Source of the DNA: Roseivirga spongicola
GTDB taxonomy: Bacteria; Bacteroidota; Bacteroidia; Cytophagales; Cyclobacteriaceae
Assembly (NCBI RefSeq): GCF_001592965.1
Contig: NZ_LRPC01000023.1
Coordinates: 1-64,000 of the forward strand
Direction: 5' to 3'
DNA: 64,000 nt
Shown here: positions 8,178 through 15,958 of the stretch, one piece after another
How the letters are laid out: each line of letters begins with the position of its first letter
Numbering within the stretch: position 1 is the stretch's first letter
Program-made: the position numbers and the translations under genes
The notes under the pieces: model-generated
What the model saw: only the letters and a program-made list of their open reading frames with translations
Databases searched by the model: none
What the model was told of the DNA's origin: nothing

Positions 8178-8786
8178 TTACAACGCCTTTTTCAAGATAA
8201 TGCTCTTCCCTAAATCTAACTGCTTAAGTTGTGTGCTCACAGTTTGTCGGGTCATGCCCGAAAGATCTCCCAAGTCTTGCATACTGAGTTCACTTAGTAG
8301 GTTTCTAGTTCTGCCGTAGGCATCTTTTACAACGGTATTTAACTCAGTAATAATCGATTTGAGGTTCTCTTTTTTGTCTAGACCACGAATTTTGAAAAGA
8401 CGAGTTTCTGCAATGCACCATCTTCTTACCACTTTTCTATTAAACCAAGCAGAAGCCACTGGGTCTTCTTCAATGATTCGCTTGAAAAAATCGAGCTGAT
8501 AAGCTCTTAAAGTGGTAGGCATAATAGATTCGGCATACTCAAAAAACTGCCCATCTAAATACCTCAAATTACCAAAAGTAAATGAAGGGGGAAGAATGTC
8601 GTAGGTTACTTTCTGGGTTTGGTTGCCATAGCTGCCAAGTTTTACAGCGCCACTAACCACCTCATACATATAATGGGTAGATGCTCCAGGCGTATAGATA
8701 GAATGCCCTTTGGGAACAGTGTATTCCTTCATTACAGCTTTTAAGTCGTAGGCTGATGACTGGTTGAGGTAGTCGTAGAGCTCCAT
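8178..8786 (-). CDS. Crp/Fnr family transcriptional regulator
   Basis: A 202-residue regulator with an N-terminal cyclic-nucleotide-binding-like beta barrel (about 15-110; EYTVPKGHSIYTPGASTHYMYEVVSGAVKLGSYG), a long connecting helix, and a C-terminal winged helix in which LSMQDLGDLSGMTRQTVSTQLKQL (about 165-192) gives the recognition helix TRQTVSTQL. The conserved cAMP phosphate-binding arginine motif and the Fnr cysteines are not visible, so the effector is unknown. The gene is divergent from comEC across 132 bases, so it may regulate itself or comEC; this is inferred from position only. Confidence 0.88.
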   Translation of the reverse strand: MELYDYLNQSSAYDLKAVMKEYTVPKGHSIYTPGASTHYMYEVVSGAVKLGSYGNQTQKVTYDILPPSFTFGNLRYLDGQFFEYAESIMPTTLRAYQLDFFKRIIEEDPVASAWFNRKVVRRWCIAETRLFKIRGLDKKENLKSIITELNTVVKDAYGRTRNLLSELSMQDLGDLSGMTRQTVSTQLKQLDLGKSIILKKAL

Positions 8787-8918
8787 CTTATTTTTTGCTC
8801 AAAGTAAATTCACTAAATTCAACAGGCTGTGAACTCAATATTGCTTTAAGTTTAAGAGTGATTAATGGTTTAATAACTGAGTAAAGTTGAGTTTACTGCA
8901 TCAATAAGCAACAACACA

Positions 8919-10982
8919 ATGTTTCAGCGGTTTCCATTTGTTCGCTTCACTTTTTTCTTTGCTCTAGGTATTGTTTCTAGGCATTACTTGGGCGAAGTTG
9001 TCCTAGTACCGGAACTACTGCTTTTTGCCGTTATCCTTGGTTATCTGTTGCTGCTATTTAAGAATTCACTTGAATATCAGCGGGTATTGGCAATTCTAAG
9101 TTTTGTGTTGCTCTTTAGTTTAGGGGCCTACAGGTTAGATTTCTATTTGGTAGATGATGAAGGAGATTTTGAGTCAACCAAGGCTTACAAAGCGCAATTG
9201 ATTAGTGAACCAGAGGAAAAGAAAAATTCGGCAAGAGCCGTTTTGGAGGTTTATGAATTGCTCAATGATTCTGGTTGGGTAAAAAGTGAAAGTAGAGTAA
9301 ATGGCTATTTCTCAAAAGAGGAGGGGGTAGCTCTTTCTTATGGCGATTTACTTCTAATTGATGGAACTCCGAATGAAACCACTCCTCCTGCCAACCCGGG
9401 CGAGTTCGATTATAGAAACTATCTGGCATACCAGAATATTCATTTTCAGCAGTTTGTCGGTGATGATTTTGATGTAATAGGCCATGCTGAACCCAATTGG
9501 TTTGTGGCAAGAGCTATAAAAATTAGAGAAGTCTGTGTAGCCCAGTTAAGCCAGTATATAGAAAATCCAAAGTCTAGAGCAGTTGTGTTAGCCTTGGTTC
9601 TCGGTGTGAAAGATGAGCTGGATAATGAATTGATTCAATCATTTTCTGCAACCGGTGCCATGCATGTGCTGGCTGTTTCGGGTTTGCACGTTGGGATTAT
9701 TTTCGGAATCATATTTTGGGTGCTGAAGGCTGTTGGGCTCCACAAAAGAAAGTACAGATGGTGGATGGCCGCTATTAGTATTCTGGTTCTTTGGACTTAC
9801 GCTTTACTCACAGGTCTGTCACCCTCGGTGCTTAGGGCAGTTACCATGTTTTCCTTTGTGGCCTTGGGGCGTGCACTTTTTAGGAAGGGAAATATCTACA
9901 ATACGCTATCTCTTTCTGCCTTGGCATTGCTGCTTTACAATCCTTACCTCATTATGAGTGTTGGCTTTCAGCTCTCATTTCTAGCAGTATTCGGAATAGT
10001 ATACTTGCACCCAAAAGTCTATGGACTATGGCAAGTTGACAACTGTTTTCTAGACAAAGTCTGGACGATAACCTGTGTGTCAATTGCGGCCCAATTAGCT
10101 ACAGGCCCCTTAAGTATGCTGTACTTCCATCAATTCCCAACTTACTTTCTGGTTTCCAACTTATTCATCATTCCTGCTGCCTTTGCCATTCTGATTGGTG
10201 GACTGATACTCTTAGCTCTTTCTTTTGCTCCAGCCATTGCAGCATTATTTGGAATTGTTTTAGGAGGACTGGTCAGCTTGGTGAATTGGTTGGTATCTCA
10301 AGTCAGCGGCTTTCCAAACAGCACTATCGATGGCGTTTACTTTTCCATACTAGATACATGGTTAGTATATGCTGTTTTAGGTGGAACAATTCTGTTTTTG
10401 GTAACTAAGAAGGGTGCCTATTTGAAGTTAGGTTTGAGCTGTGCCTTGGCTTTCGGTATTTCGCAGATTGCCCATTTTAGCTCCTACTCAGATTCGCTAG
10501 AGCTTTCTGTGTTGAATGCTTCTAATCATTCAGTAATAGATCTGCGTACTGGTTTTAAGGGGAGAGTTTTTGCCAATGATGAGTTTTTGAACGATCCTGA
10601 AAGTCAACAGTTCAGCTTATCTGGAAAAAGGCTAATGTCTGGGGTGAAGCAGCAAATAACGGAAGATGAATTAGCTGTTCCACATACCAAACTCCCTTTT
10701 GGCGAACTTATAGTACTTGATGGAAAATCAATCCTTTGGTTGAACAGCCCACTTGGCGACTTTGACTTCGACCGGATAGAAGTTGATTTTCTTATCATTT
10801 CTAACAATGCGATTAAAAGCTTGAAACAGTTAGAAGCATTCATTTTAGCCGATCAGATTATTCTGGATAAGTCTAATTCATTCTACACTCAAAGAAGTTT
10901 ACTGGAAGAGGCTAAGGAAAACCGAGTTGATATACACCAAGTCAGTGCCAATGGCTATTTTAGCAGTCTATGGAGAAAATGA
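8919..10982 (+). CDS. comEC: ComEC/Rec2-family DNA uptake channel protein
   Basis: A 687-residue polytopic inner-membrane protein. N-terminal hydrophobic segments are followed by a soluble OB-fold-like DUF4131 region (about 60-190; NPGEFDYRNYLAYQNI is typical). The ComEC domain begins at VLALVLGVKDELD and contains the signature GAMHVLAVSGLHVGIIFG (about 245-262), with many helices up to about residue 520. The last 160 residues lack the HxHxDH motif of a metallo-beta-lactamase nuclease domain, as in other Bacteroidota ComEC proteins I know. The predicted role is moving single-stranded DNA across the inner membrane during transformation. The gene overlaps the enoyl-CoA hydratase start. Confidence 0.88.
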   Translation: MFQRFPFVRFTFFFALGIVSRHYLGEVVLVPELLLFAVILGYLLLLFKNSLEYQRVLAILSFVLLFSLGAYRLDFYLVDDEGDFESTKAYKAQLISEPEEKKNSARAVLEVYELLNDSGWVKSESRVNGYFSKEEGVALSYGDLLLIDGTPNETTPPANPGEFDYRNYLAYQNIHFQQFVGDDFDVIGHAEPNWFVARAIKIREVCVAQLSQYIENPKSRAVVLALVLGVKDELDNELIQSFSATGAMHVLAVSGLHVGIIFGIIFWVLKAVGLHKRKYRWWMAAISILVLWTYALLTGLSPSVLRAVTMFSFVALGRALFRKGNIYNTLSLSALALLLYNPYLIMSVGFQLSFLAVFGIVYLHPKVYGLWQVDNCFLDKVWTITCVSIAAQLATGPLSMLYFHQFPTYFLVSNLFIIPAAFAILIGGLILLALSFAPAIAALFGIVLGGLVSLVNWLVSQVSGFPNSTIDGVYFSILDTWLVYAVLGGTILFLVTKKGAYLKLGLSCALAFGISQIAHFSSYSDSLELSVLNASNHSVIDLRTGFKGRVFANDEFLNDPESQQFSLSGKRLMSGVKQQITEDELAVPHTKLPFGELIVLDGKSILWLNSPLGDFDFDRIEVDFLIISNNAIKSLKQLEAFILADQIILDKSNSFYTQRSLLEEAKENRVDIHQVSANGYFSSLWRK

Positions 10983-11752
10983 CATTTGTTGAATATTCGG
11001 TAAAAGACAGAATTTGTACCATAACCCTCAACAGGCCTGACAAGCGAAACGCTCTGAACGAGCAGGTTGTGAGTGAATTGAAGCAGGCATTTGCTTATGC
11101 CGCTGAAGATATTGACGCCAAGGTGATTGTTTTGGCTGCTAGAGGTTCAGCCTTTTGTGCAGGTGCAGACTTGGCCTATTTACAACAGCTTCAGAAGAAT
11201 ACTTTTGAAGAAAATTTAGCCGACTCTAATCACTTGAAAGAATTGTTTTACCAAATCTACACTCATCCGAAAGTTGTCATTGCTAAAATCCAAGGTCATG
11301 CTATTGCAGGTGGTTGTGGATTGGCTACCGTTTGCGACTTTTCGTTCACTGTTCAAGAAGCTCAGTTTGGCTATACCGAAGTAAGAATCGGGTTTATTCC
11401 AGCTATAGTTAAAGTGTTTTTGTTGAGAAAGATTGGAGAAGGAAAAGCAAAAGAATTGCTGCTTTCTGGTGATCTGATTTCCGCAGAAGAAGCTAAAGAT
11501 TTCGGTCTTGTGAATAAGGTGGTTGGAGAAGATGAGTTGGATGGAACGGTAAGCGATTTTGCTAAGAAGTTAGTAAAGAAGAATTCTGGCCAATCTATGC
11601 AGTTCACCAAGCAAATGATTGCTGGGGTTCAAGAAATGAGTTTAGAAGATGGTTTGAATCACGCTGCAGAACAAAATGCCAAAGCCCGAGCCTCAGAAGA
11701 TTGTCAGAAAGGAATTTCATCTTTCTTAAATAAAGAGAAGCCTAGCTGGTGA
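10970..11752 (+). CDS. Enoyl-CoA hydratase/isomerase family protein
   Basis: A 260-residue crotonase-fold protein. The CoA-binding/oxyanion segments are clear: ITLNRPDKRNALNE, LAARGSAFCAGADLAYLQQ (about 45-65) and IAKIQGHAIAGGCGLATVCDF (about 100-121). The glutamate in FGYTEVRIGFIPA matches one of the hydratase catalytic acids; the other candidate position (GGCGLATV) has no glutamate, so isomerase or atypical hydratase activity is possible. Likely substrates are acyl-CoA intermediates of fatty acid or amino acid breakdown. The start may be ATG 10970 (13-base overlap with comEC) or ATG 10979 (ATGA overlap with the comEC stop); both imply translational coupling. Confidence 0.87.
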   Translation: MEKMTFVEYSVKDRICTITLNRPDKRNALNEQVVSELKQAFAYAAEDIDAKVIVLAARGSAFCAGADLAYLQQLQKNTFEENLADSNHLKELFYQIYTHPKVVIAKIQGHAIAGGCGLATVCDFSFTVQEAQFGYTEVRIGFIPAIVKVFLLRKIGEGKAKELLLSGDLISAEEAKDFGLVNKVVGEDELDGTVSDFAKKLVKKNSGQSMQFTKQMIAGVQEMSLEDGLNHAAEQNAKARASEDCQKGISSFLNKEKPSW

Positions 11753-11754
11753 CC

Positions 11755-11869
11755 CCTAAATCCCCTAAAGGGGACTTGGATGGAGTAGAAGCTTTATCTT
11801 TCACCCTTTAGGGTTGGGGTAAATATTGGATTCCAAAACCGAATCTGGTCTTAGGGTCACCCTGAGACC
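11755..11869. repeat. GC-rich intergenic repeat with hairpins
   Basis: The spacer after the hydratase carries CCCCTAAA/TCCCCTAAAGGGGA hairpins (11754-11780) and, further on, a near-perfect hairpin GGTCTTAGGGT-C-ACCCTGAGACC (11847-11869, one T-G pair). The CCCCTTTAGGGG core recurs in the opposite orientation at 44885-44916, in front of ftsW. No T-run of terminator quality is present. Confidence 0.6.
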
Positions 11870-11936
11870 ATAAATACACTCAGGCTTGTATTTGGGTTCG
11901 TTTAGTGCCTAAACGATAGCTAAAAACGATAAACAT

Positions 11937-12317
11937 ATGAAGGCAGTCTTTTATTTTTTGGTTTTCCTCAGTATTTCCAATTTTTCTCAAGACAACTGTC
12001 AATCAGTCAGGACTGGTGAGTTTGTGTTGAAGTCAGAAGAATTTGGAGACTTTCTGATCACTAGAACCGAAAAGAATCAAGTTGAATACAATGAGAAATC
12101 GGGAATAAAAATGAAGTACTCATTAAAGTGGTTGGACAACTGTAAATATCAACTGTTCAATTCGGAAGTTTTAAGTGGAGATGATTCTTTGTTAGGTAAT
12201 GAAGGAGATACTTTGACTGTTACCATTCTCGAGGTTGGCAAGGATTATTATAAGGTAGCTACAACGGCAAACTTTAGTGATTTATCTTTAGAAACAACAC
12301 TTAATATTATAAAGTAA
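11937..12317 (+). CDS. Small exported protein of unknown function
   Basis: A 126-residue protein with a short signal peptide (MKAVFYFLVFLSISNFSQ). The mature part begins DNCQSVRTGEFVLKSEE, has a second cysteine at LDNCKYQLF (a possible disulfide with the first), and then strands with alternating hydrophobicity (LTVTILEVGKDYYKVATT). This resembles a small lipocalin-like or beta-sandwich family common in Bacteroidota whose members are sometimes mis-annotated as DNA topoisomerase IV; no catalytic residues are recognisable. It stands alone between comEC/hydratase and recQ. The function is unknown and the periplasmic location is likely. Confidence 0.7.
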   Translation: MKAVFYFLVFLSISNFSQDNCQSVRTGEFVLKSEEFGDFLITRTEKNQVEYNEKSGIKMKYSLKWLDNCKYQLFNSEVLSGDDSLLGNEGDTLTVTILEVGKDYYKVATTANFSDLSLETTLNIIK

Positions 12318-12438
12318 TTCAGTTGCTGAATATGGCACAATTCCTTAAATAGTTAGACTTATCTGTTCTTAGGGGCACCCATAGGCTTTTAAGATGATTA
12401 ACCATTTTCTGATCAACCGATCACTATATTCAAAAAAA

Positions 12439-14373
12439 ATGAACCAGCCAATAGACATCCTTAAACAATACTGGGGATACGATGCTTTTCGTCCGCTGCA
12501 GGAGGATATAATACAGGCTGTAATTGAGCAAAATGATGTATTGGCCCTGCTGCCAACGGGTGGAGGTAAATCCATTTGTTTTCAGGTGCCGGCCATGGCA
12601 ATGGATGGATTGTGTTTAGTGATTTCTCCTCTTATTGCTCTGATGAAAGATCAGGTACAGCAACTACAAAAACGGGGGATTTCTGCTGCTGCATTACATG
12701 CAGGGCAAACCAAAAGAGAGATTGATTACCTCTTGGATAATGCGGCCAATTCCGACCTCAAGTTTCTCTATTGTTCACCAGAAAGGTTGAAGACCGAGAT
12801 TTTCATTGAGCGTATTAGGAAAGTAGCCGATAGACGCGGTGTAAGCCTTATTGCTGTAGATGAAGCGCACTGTATTTCTCAGTGGGGCTATGATTTCAGA
12901 CCCGCTTATTTGGAAATAGCCGACCTGAGAGAGGTTTTGCCCAAGACGCCTGTAATTGCTCTCACTGCTACGGCAACCCCAAAGGTGCGAGAGGATATTC
13001 AGAAACGACTGAATTTCAAGTCGGCCAAGGTTTTTACAAAAAGTTTTGCACGTCCTAATCTCTCATATTCTGTTCGGTATGAAGAACACAAAGAGCGAAA
13101 GCTGCTCGAAGTTCTGCAAAAGATTCAGGGTTCTGCAGTGGTTTATGTAAGTACTAGAAAGCATGCTAGGGAAGTTGCTCAAATGCTAAGTCAGTATCAT
13201 ATTTCAGCGGATTTCTATCATGCTGGCCTAACCTTTCAGGAGAGAAATATTAGGCAAGAGGACTGGATTCACAACCGAACCAGAGTCATTGTTTCTACCA
13301 ATGCTTTTGGAATGGGAATCGATAAGCCCGATGTACGAGTTGTGGCGCATATGGATTTGCCAGATAATCTGGAGGCCTATTATCAGGAAGCTGGCCGTGC
13401 GGGAAGAGATGAGAAAAAGGCTTTTGCTGTAGTCATTTGCAATCAGGCCGATATTGAGCATATAAGACGAAAAACAGAACAGTCTTTACCCGATTTAGAT
13501 ACGCTCAAGGAGGTTTATCAAATGCTTGGAAATTACTACCAATTGGCTGTTGGTAGCTGGCCTCAGGAAAGTTTCGACTTTGATTTTGATGAATTTTCGA
13601 AACGCTTTAAACGTCATCCACTAGAGATATTCAATGCGGTTAAAGTGCTGCAGGAACAGGGGCTCATCACGCTCTCAGAGTCTTTCTTCAGCCCAAGTAA
13701 ACTCAAATTCAGGATTGACCAGCGAAAGTTGTATGAGTTTCAGATAGCCAATGCTCAGTTCGATCCGCTAATAAAAGCACTACTAAGACTTCATGGCGGG
13801 GAGCTATATCAGAACTTCGTTAGTCTTCAAGAAAACAACCTTTCTGCTCTTTTGGGCACAAGTGTAAGCCAACTTCGCGCTAGCTTAAAGCATTTGAGTC
13901 AACGAGAGATTGTAGAATACAATGAGCAAAAGGAAAAGCCACAGCTGAGTTTTCTTAGCCCTAGGAAAGCCCCTGATAAATTAGGACTCGACCAAAAAGC
14001 ACTAAATGCTAAGCGAAAGCTGAAGCTAGATAAAATGGAGTCGGTAATCTCTTACCTGCACAATGAAGAAGACTGCCGAACCAAGTTGCTATTGGCTTAT
14101 TTTGGAGAGAAGGATTATAAAAACTGTGAGGTATGCGACAACTGTCTGAACCGACATAAGCACGAAAAGGACGGCTATCATCGAGTTCATTACAAAAAGC
14201 AAATACTAGAGTTGTTAGCTAAAGATGAGGACTTCAATGAAGATGAAATGGTGAGAGTGTTAGACCCTTCAGACAAAACACTCTTTCTAAATTTGCTTTC
14301 TAAGTTGATCGATCATGGAGATTTGCATTACAACGAATTCGGCTTTCTGAAACTTTCACGAACTATCAAATAA
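12439..14373 (+). CDS. recQ: ATP-dependent DNA helicase RecQ
   Basis: A 644-residue superfamily 2 helicase unwinding DNA 3'-5' in recombination and fork repair. Motif I is ALLPTGGGKSICFQ (about residue 40), the DEAH box is in AVDEAHCISQWGYDFRP, motif III is ALTATATP, and motif VI is YYQEAGRAGRD. The RecQ zinc module is present (C..KLLLAYFGE...NCEVCDNC, about 570-590), followed by a winged-helix-like end. There is no HRDC domain, so it corresponds to the shorter of the two RecQ types often found in Bacteroidota. ATG 12439 is chosen because MNQPIDILKQYWGYDAFRP is the family-like start; an in-frame ATG at 12394 would add 15 unlikely residues. Confidence 0.94.
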   Translation: MNQPIDILKQYWGYDAFRPLQEDIIQAVIEQNDVLALLPTGGGKSICFQVPAMAMDGLCLVISPLIALMKDQVQQLQKRGISAAALHAGQTKREIDYLLDNAANSDLKFLYCSPERLKTEIFIERIRKVADRRGVSLIAVDEAHCISQWGYDFRPAYLEIADLREVLPKTPVIALTATATPKVREDIQKRLNFKSAKVFTKSFARPNLSYSVRYEEHKERKLLEVLQKIQGSAVVYVSTRKHAREVAQMLSQYHISADFYHAGLTFQERNIRQEDWIHNRTRVIVSTNAFGMGIDKPDVRVVAHMDLPDNLEAYYQEAGRAGRDEKKAFAVVICNQADIEHIRRKTEQSLPDLDTLKEVYQMLGNYYQLAVGSWPQESFDFDFDEFSKRFKRHPLEIFNAVKVLQEQGLITLSESFFSPSKLKFRIDQRKLYEFQIANAQFDPLIKALLRLHGGELYQNFVSLQENNLSALLGTSVSQLRASLKHLSQREIVEYNEQKEKPQLSFLSPRKAPDKLGLDQKALNAKRKLKLDKMESVISYLHNEEDCRTKLLLAYFGEKDYKNCEVCDNCLNRHKHEKDGYHRVHYKKQILELLAKDEDFNEDEMVRVLDPSDKTLFLNLLSKLIDHGDLHYNEFGFLKLSRTIK

Positions 14374-14409
14374 GTCTTTTAGTTGAAGCCTTATCATTAC
14401 CTTTGATTT

Positions 14410-15000
14410 ATGAGCTTTTTCGATGATGTAGTAGGTAAACTCTTCGGTAAGCAGCCCTCAAAAGCCGCTTATATACACGAAGTATTGGAGCGATCTGAAA
14501 AGCAGTTGGCTAACTATCAGGCATGGCTGCACACAGAGGAGGGGATAGACTTGCTAAAGGAAATTGAACGCGGTTACTATCTTAAAAAGCAAGGCATGCT
14601 TTCAGAGATAGATGTACATTTGCTAGACAGTAAATATGCCAACGGCTTTGCTATCAGTTATAATGAGAACATAGGGAAAGAAAATTTTCGAAATATTTTC
14701 GACTACCTAAAAGAGAAAGTTCTAGAAAATGGCTACAAAATTGCTCAAGCAGATAGAAGAATTCTGGACAAGGAGAGTCATGAGGAAACGATAGAAAAAT
14801 GGTATTTAAAGCCAATTTCAGAAGAACTTGAGGCAGGAATTGTAAACCAGAGGTTCGGTAATGTACTCATTGAGAAGATTGATGTAGACAGAAAGCCCAG
14901 TTATATAAAATTTATGGCAAATGTCTATCAAGATCGCCAATATACAGAAGCAGAACCTTTTCAGGATTTACTCGATAAAGTCTTTGATATAAAACCATAA
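14410..15000 (+). CDS. Conserved-looking protein of unknown function
   Basis: A 196-residue soluble protein with no signal peptide or membrane segment. It is rich in charged helices (LERSEKQLANYQAWLHTEEGIDLLKEIERGYYLKKQG) and ends in a mixed region (FGNVLIEKIDVDRKPSYIKFMANVYQDRQY). I do not recognise the family. Upstream, TACCTTTG (14398-14405) matches the Bacteroidota -7 box and ends only four bases before the ATG, suggesting a very short or absent leader. The gene is followed two bases later by the small exported protein and then the Nudix gene, so the three probably form one unit. Confidence 0.7.
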   Translation: MSFFDDVVGKLFGKQPSKAAYIHEVLERSEKQLANYQAWLHTEEGIDLLKEIERGYYLKKQGMLSEIDVHLLDSKYANGFAISYNENIGKENFRNIFDYLKEKVLENGYKIAQADRRILDKESHEETIEKWYLKPISEELEAGIVNQRFGNVLIEKIDVDRKPSYIKFMANVYQDRQYTEAEPFQDLLDKVFDIKP

Positions 15001-15002
15001 AC

Positions 15003-15368
15003 ATGAGAAAGTATTTAGTAGTACTACTTTTAGCTATTGCTGCGGTCGGTATAAAGCCAGAAGCGCAGGCTCAAATTTTCAATACTAAGTTGAAAATTAC
15101 TGTTGTAGACGATTTAGGGAATGTGGTAGTTGCTGCCAGAGTAACCTTGTATGCCAACGCAGCAGACTATAAAGCTGAGAAAAACCCAGTACAAGAGTCT
15201 TTATTAACCAGCAAAAAAGGAGTTGTTACTTTTAAAAAGCTTACAAGGAAAGAATATTACGTAAGAGTTGAGAAAGACGACATGACCAATGCTGGTGGTG
15301 GAGAGATAATCTCCGATTTAGAAATGAAAAAGTTGAATAAAGCCAATGTCGTCATCTCCGAACTTTGA
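15003..15368 (+). CDS. Exported protein with carboxypeptidase-regulatory-like beta domain
   Basis: A 121-residue protein. A signal peptide (MRKYLVVLLLAIAAVGIKPEAQAQ) is followed by a single beta-sandwich-like domain: LKITVVDDLGNVVVAARVTLYANAADY resembles the start of CarboxypepD_reg/CNA-B-like domains, and GVVTFKKLTRKEYYVRVEKDD is the typical K-x-Y-x-V-x-V-E end. No catalytic function is expected; such domains bind or scaffold in the periplasm. It starts two bases after the preceding gene and its last 23 bases overlap the Nudix gene. Confidence 0.72.
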   Translation: MRKYLVVLLLAIAAVGIKPEAQAQIFNTKLKITVVDDLGNVVVAARVTLYANAADYKAEKNPVQESLLTSKKGVVTFKKLTRKEYYVRVEKDDMTNAGGGEIISDLEMKKLNKANVVISEL

Positions 15369-15912
15369 CAAACAGGTATTAAGAAATATGCTAACGGCCT
15401 ATGAGCCGAGCAGCGAGATAGAAAAGGCATTCCGTGAGAGAATGCTTTTTTTGCTTAACAATTACCCCAACTGTTTCGAGCGTAGCTTGCTCCATGCTCA
15501 CTTTACGGCCTCTGCTTGGCTAGTAAACAGAGAGCTTACTCATTGTTTGCTTACTCACCATGCTAAACTTAACCGATGGCTTCAGCTTGGAGGTCATGCC
15601 GATGGCGACTCTGAATTGCGTAGAGTTTGTTTGAAGGAGGTTACAGAAGAGTCGGGCTTAAAAGACATCTGTCTGGCAGATGGCGAAATCTTTGATTTAG
15701 ATATACATTTTATTCCCGAACGTAAGGGTATTCCGGGCCACGATCATTATGATGTTAGGTTCTTGGTTTACGGAAACATGGACGAAACAATTCAGATCAA
15801 TCATGAGTCTAACTCCATGAAATGGGTTAAGTTAGAGGAAGCTAAGACTTACTTTCTAGAAAATGATTCTATTAGCAGAATGATTAGTAAAACTGAGAAG
15901 TTAAGAAATTAG
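15346..15912 (+). CDS. Nudix hydrolase family protein
   Basis: A 188-residue protein with a Nudix box around residues 82-104 (GHADGDSELRRVCLKEVTEESGL). Compared with the consensus GX5EX7REUXEEXGU, the first Glu position is Ser (a Glu is next to it) and the Arg is Lys, while the metal-binding Glu residues of the helix (E..EE) are kept. Upstream residues HFTASAWLVNRELTHCLLTHHAKLNRWLQLGGHAD are characteristic of a Nudix branch that often has poorly known substrates. Hydrolysis of a nucleoside diphosphate derivative is likely, with altered geometry possible. The start overlaps the previous gene by 23 bases. Confidence 0.85.
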   Translation: MSSSPNFDKQVLRNMLTAYEPSSEIEKAFRERMLFLLNNYPNCFERSLLHAHFTASAWLVNRELTHCLLTHHAKLNRWLQLGGHADGDSELRRVCLKEVTEESGLKDICLADGEIFDLDIHFIPERKGIPGHDHYDVRFLVYGNMDETIQINHESNSMKWVKLEEAKTYFLENDSISRMISKTEKLRN

Positions 15913-15958
15913 CAAACCCATTTACCCGTCCTTAATGGTTCTAATTTATATTTGAGTA

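Noticed and set aside
8880-8897. AGTAAA-N6-TTTACT as a Crp/Fnr site in the comEC promoter region
   Set aside because: Six-base AT-rich arms are expected by chance, and the sequence does not match TGTGA or TTGA-type half-sites.
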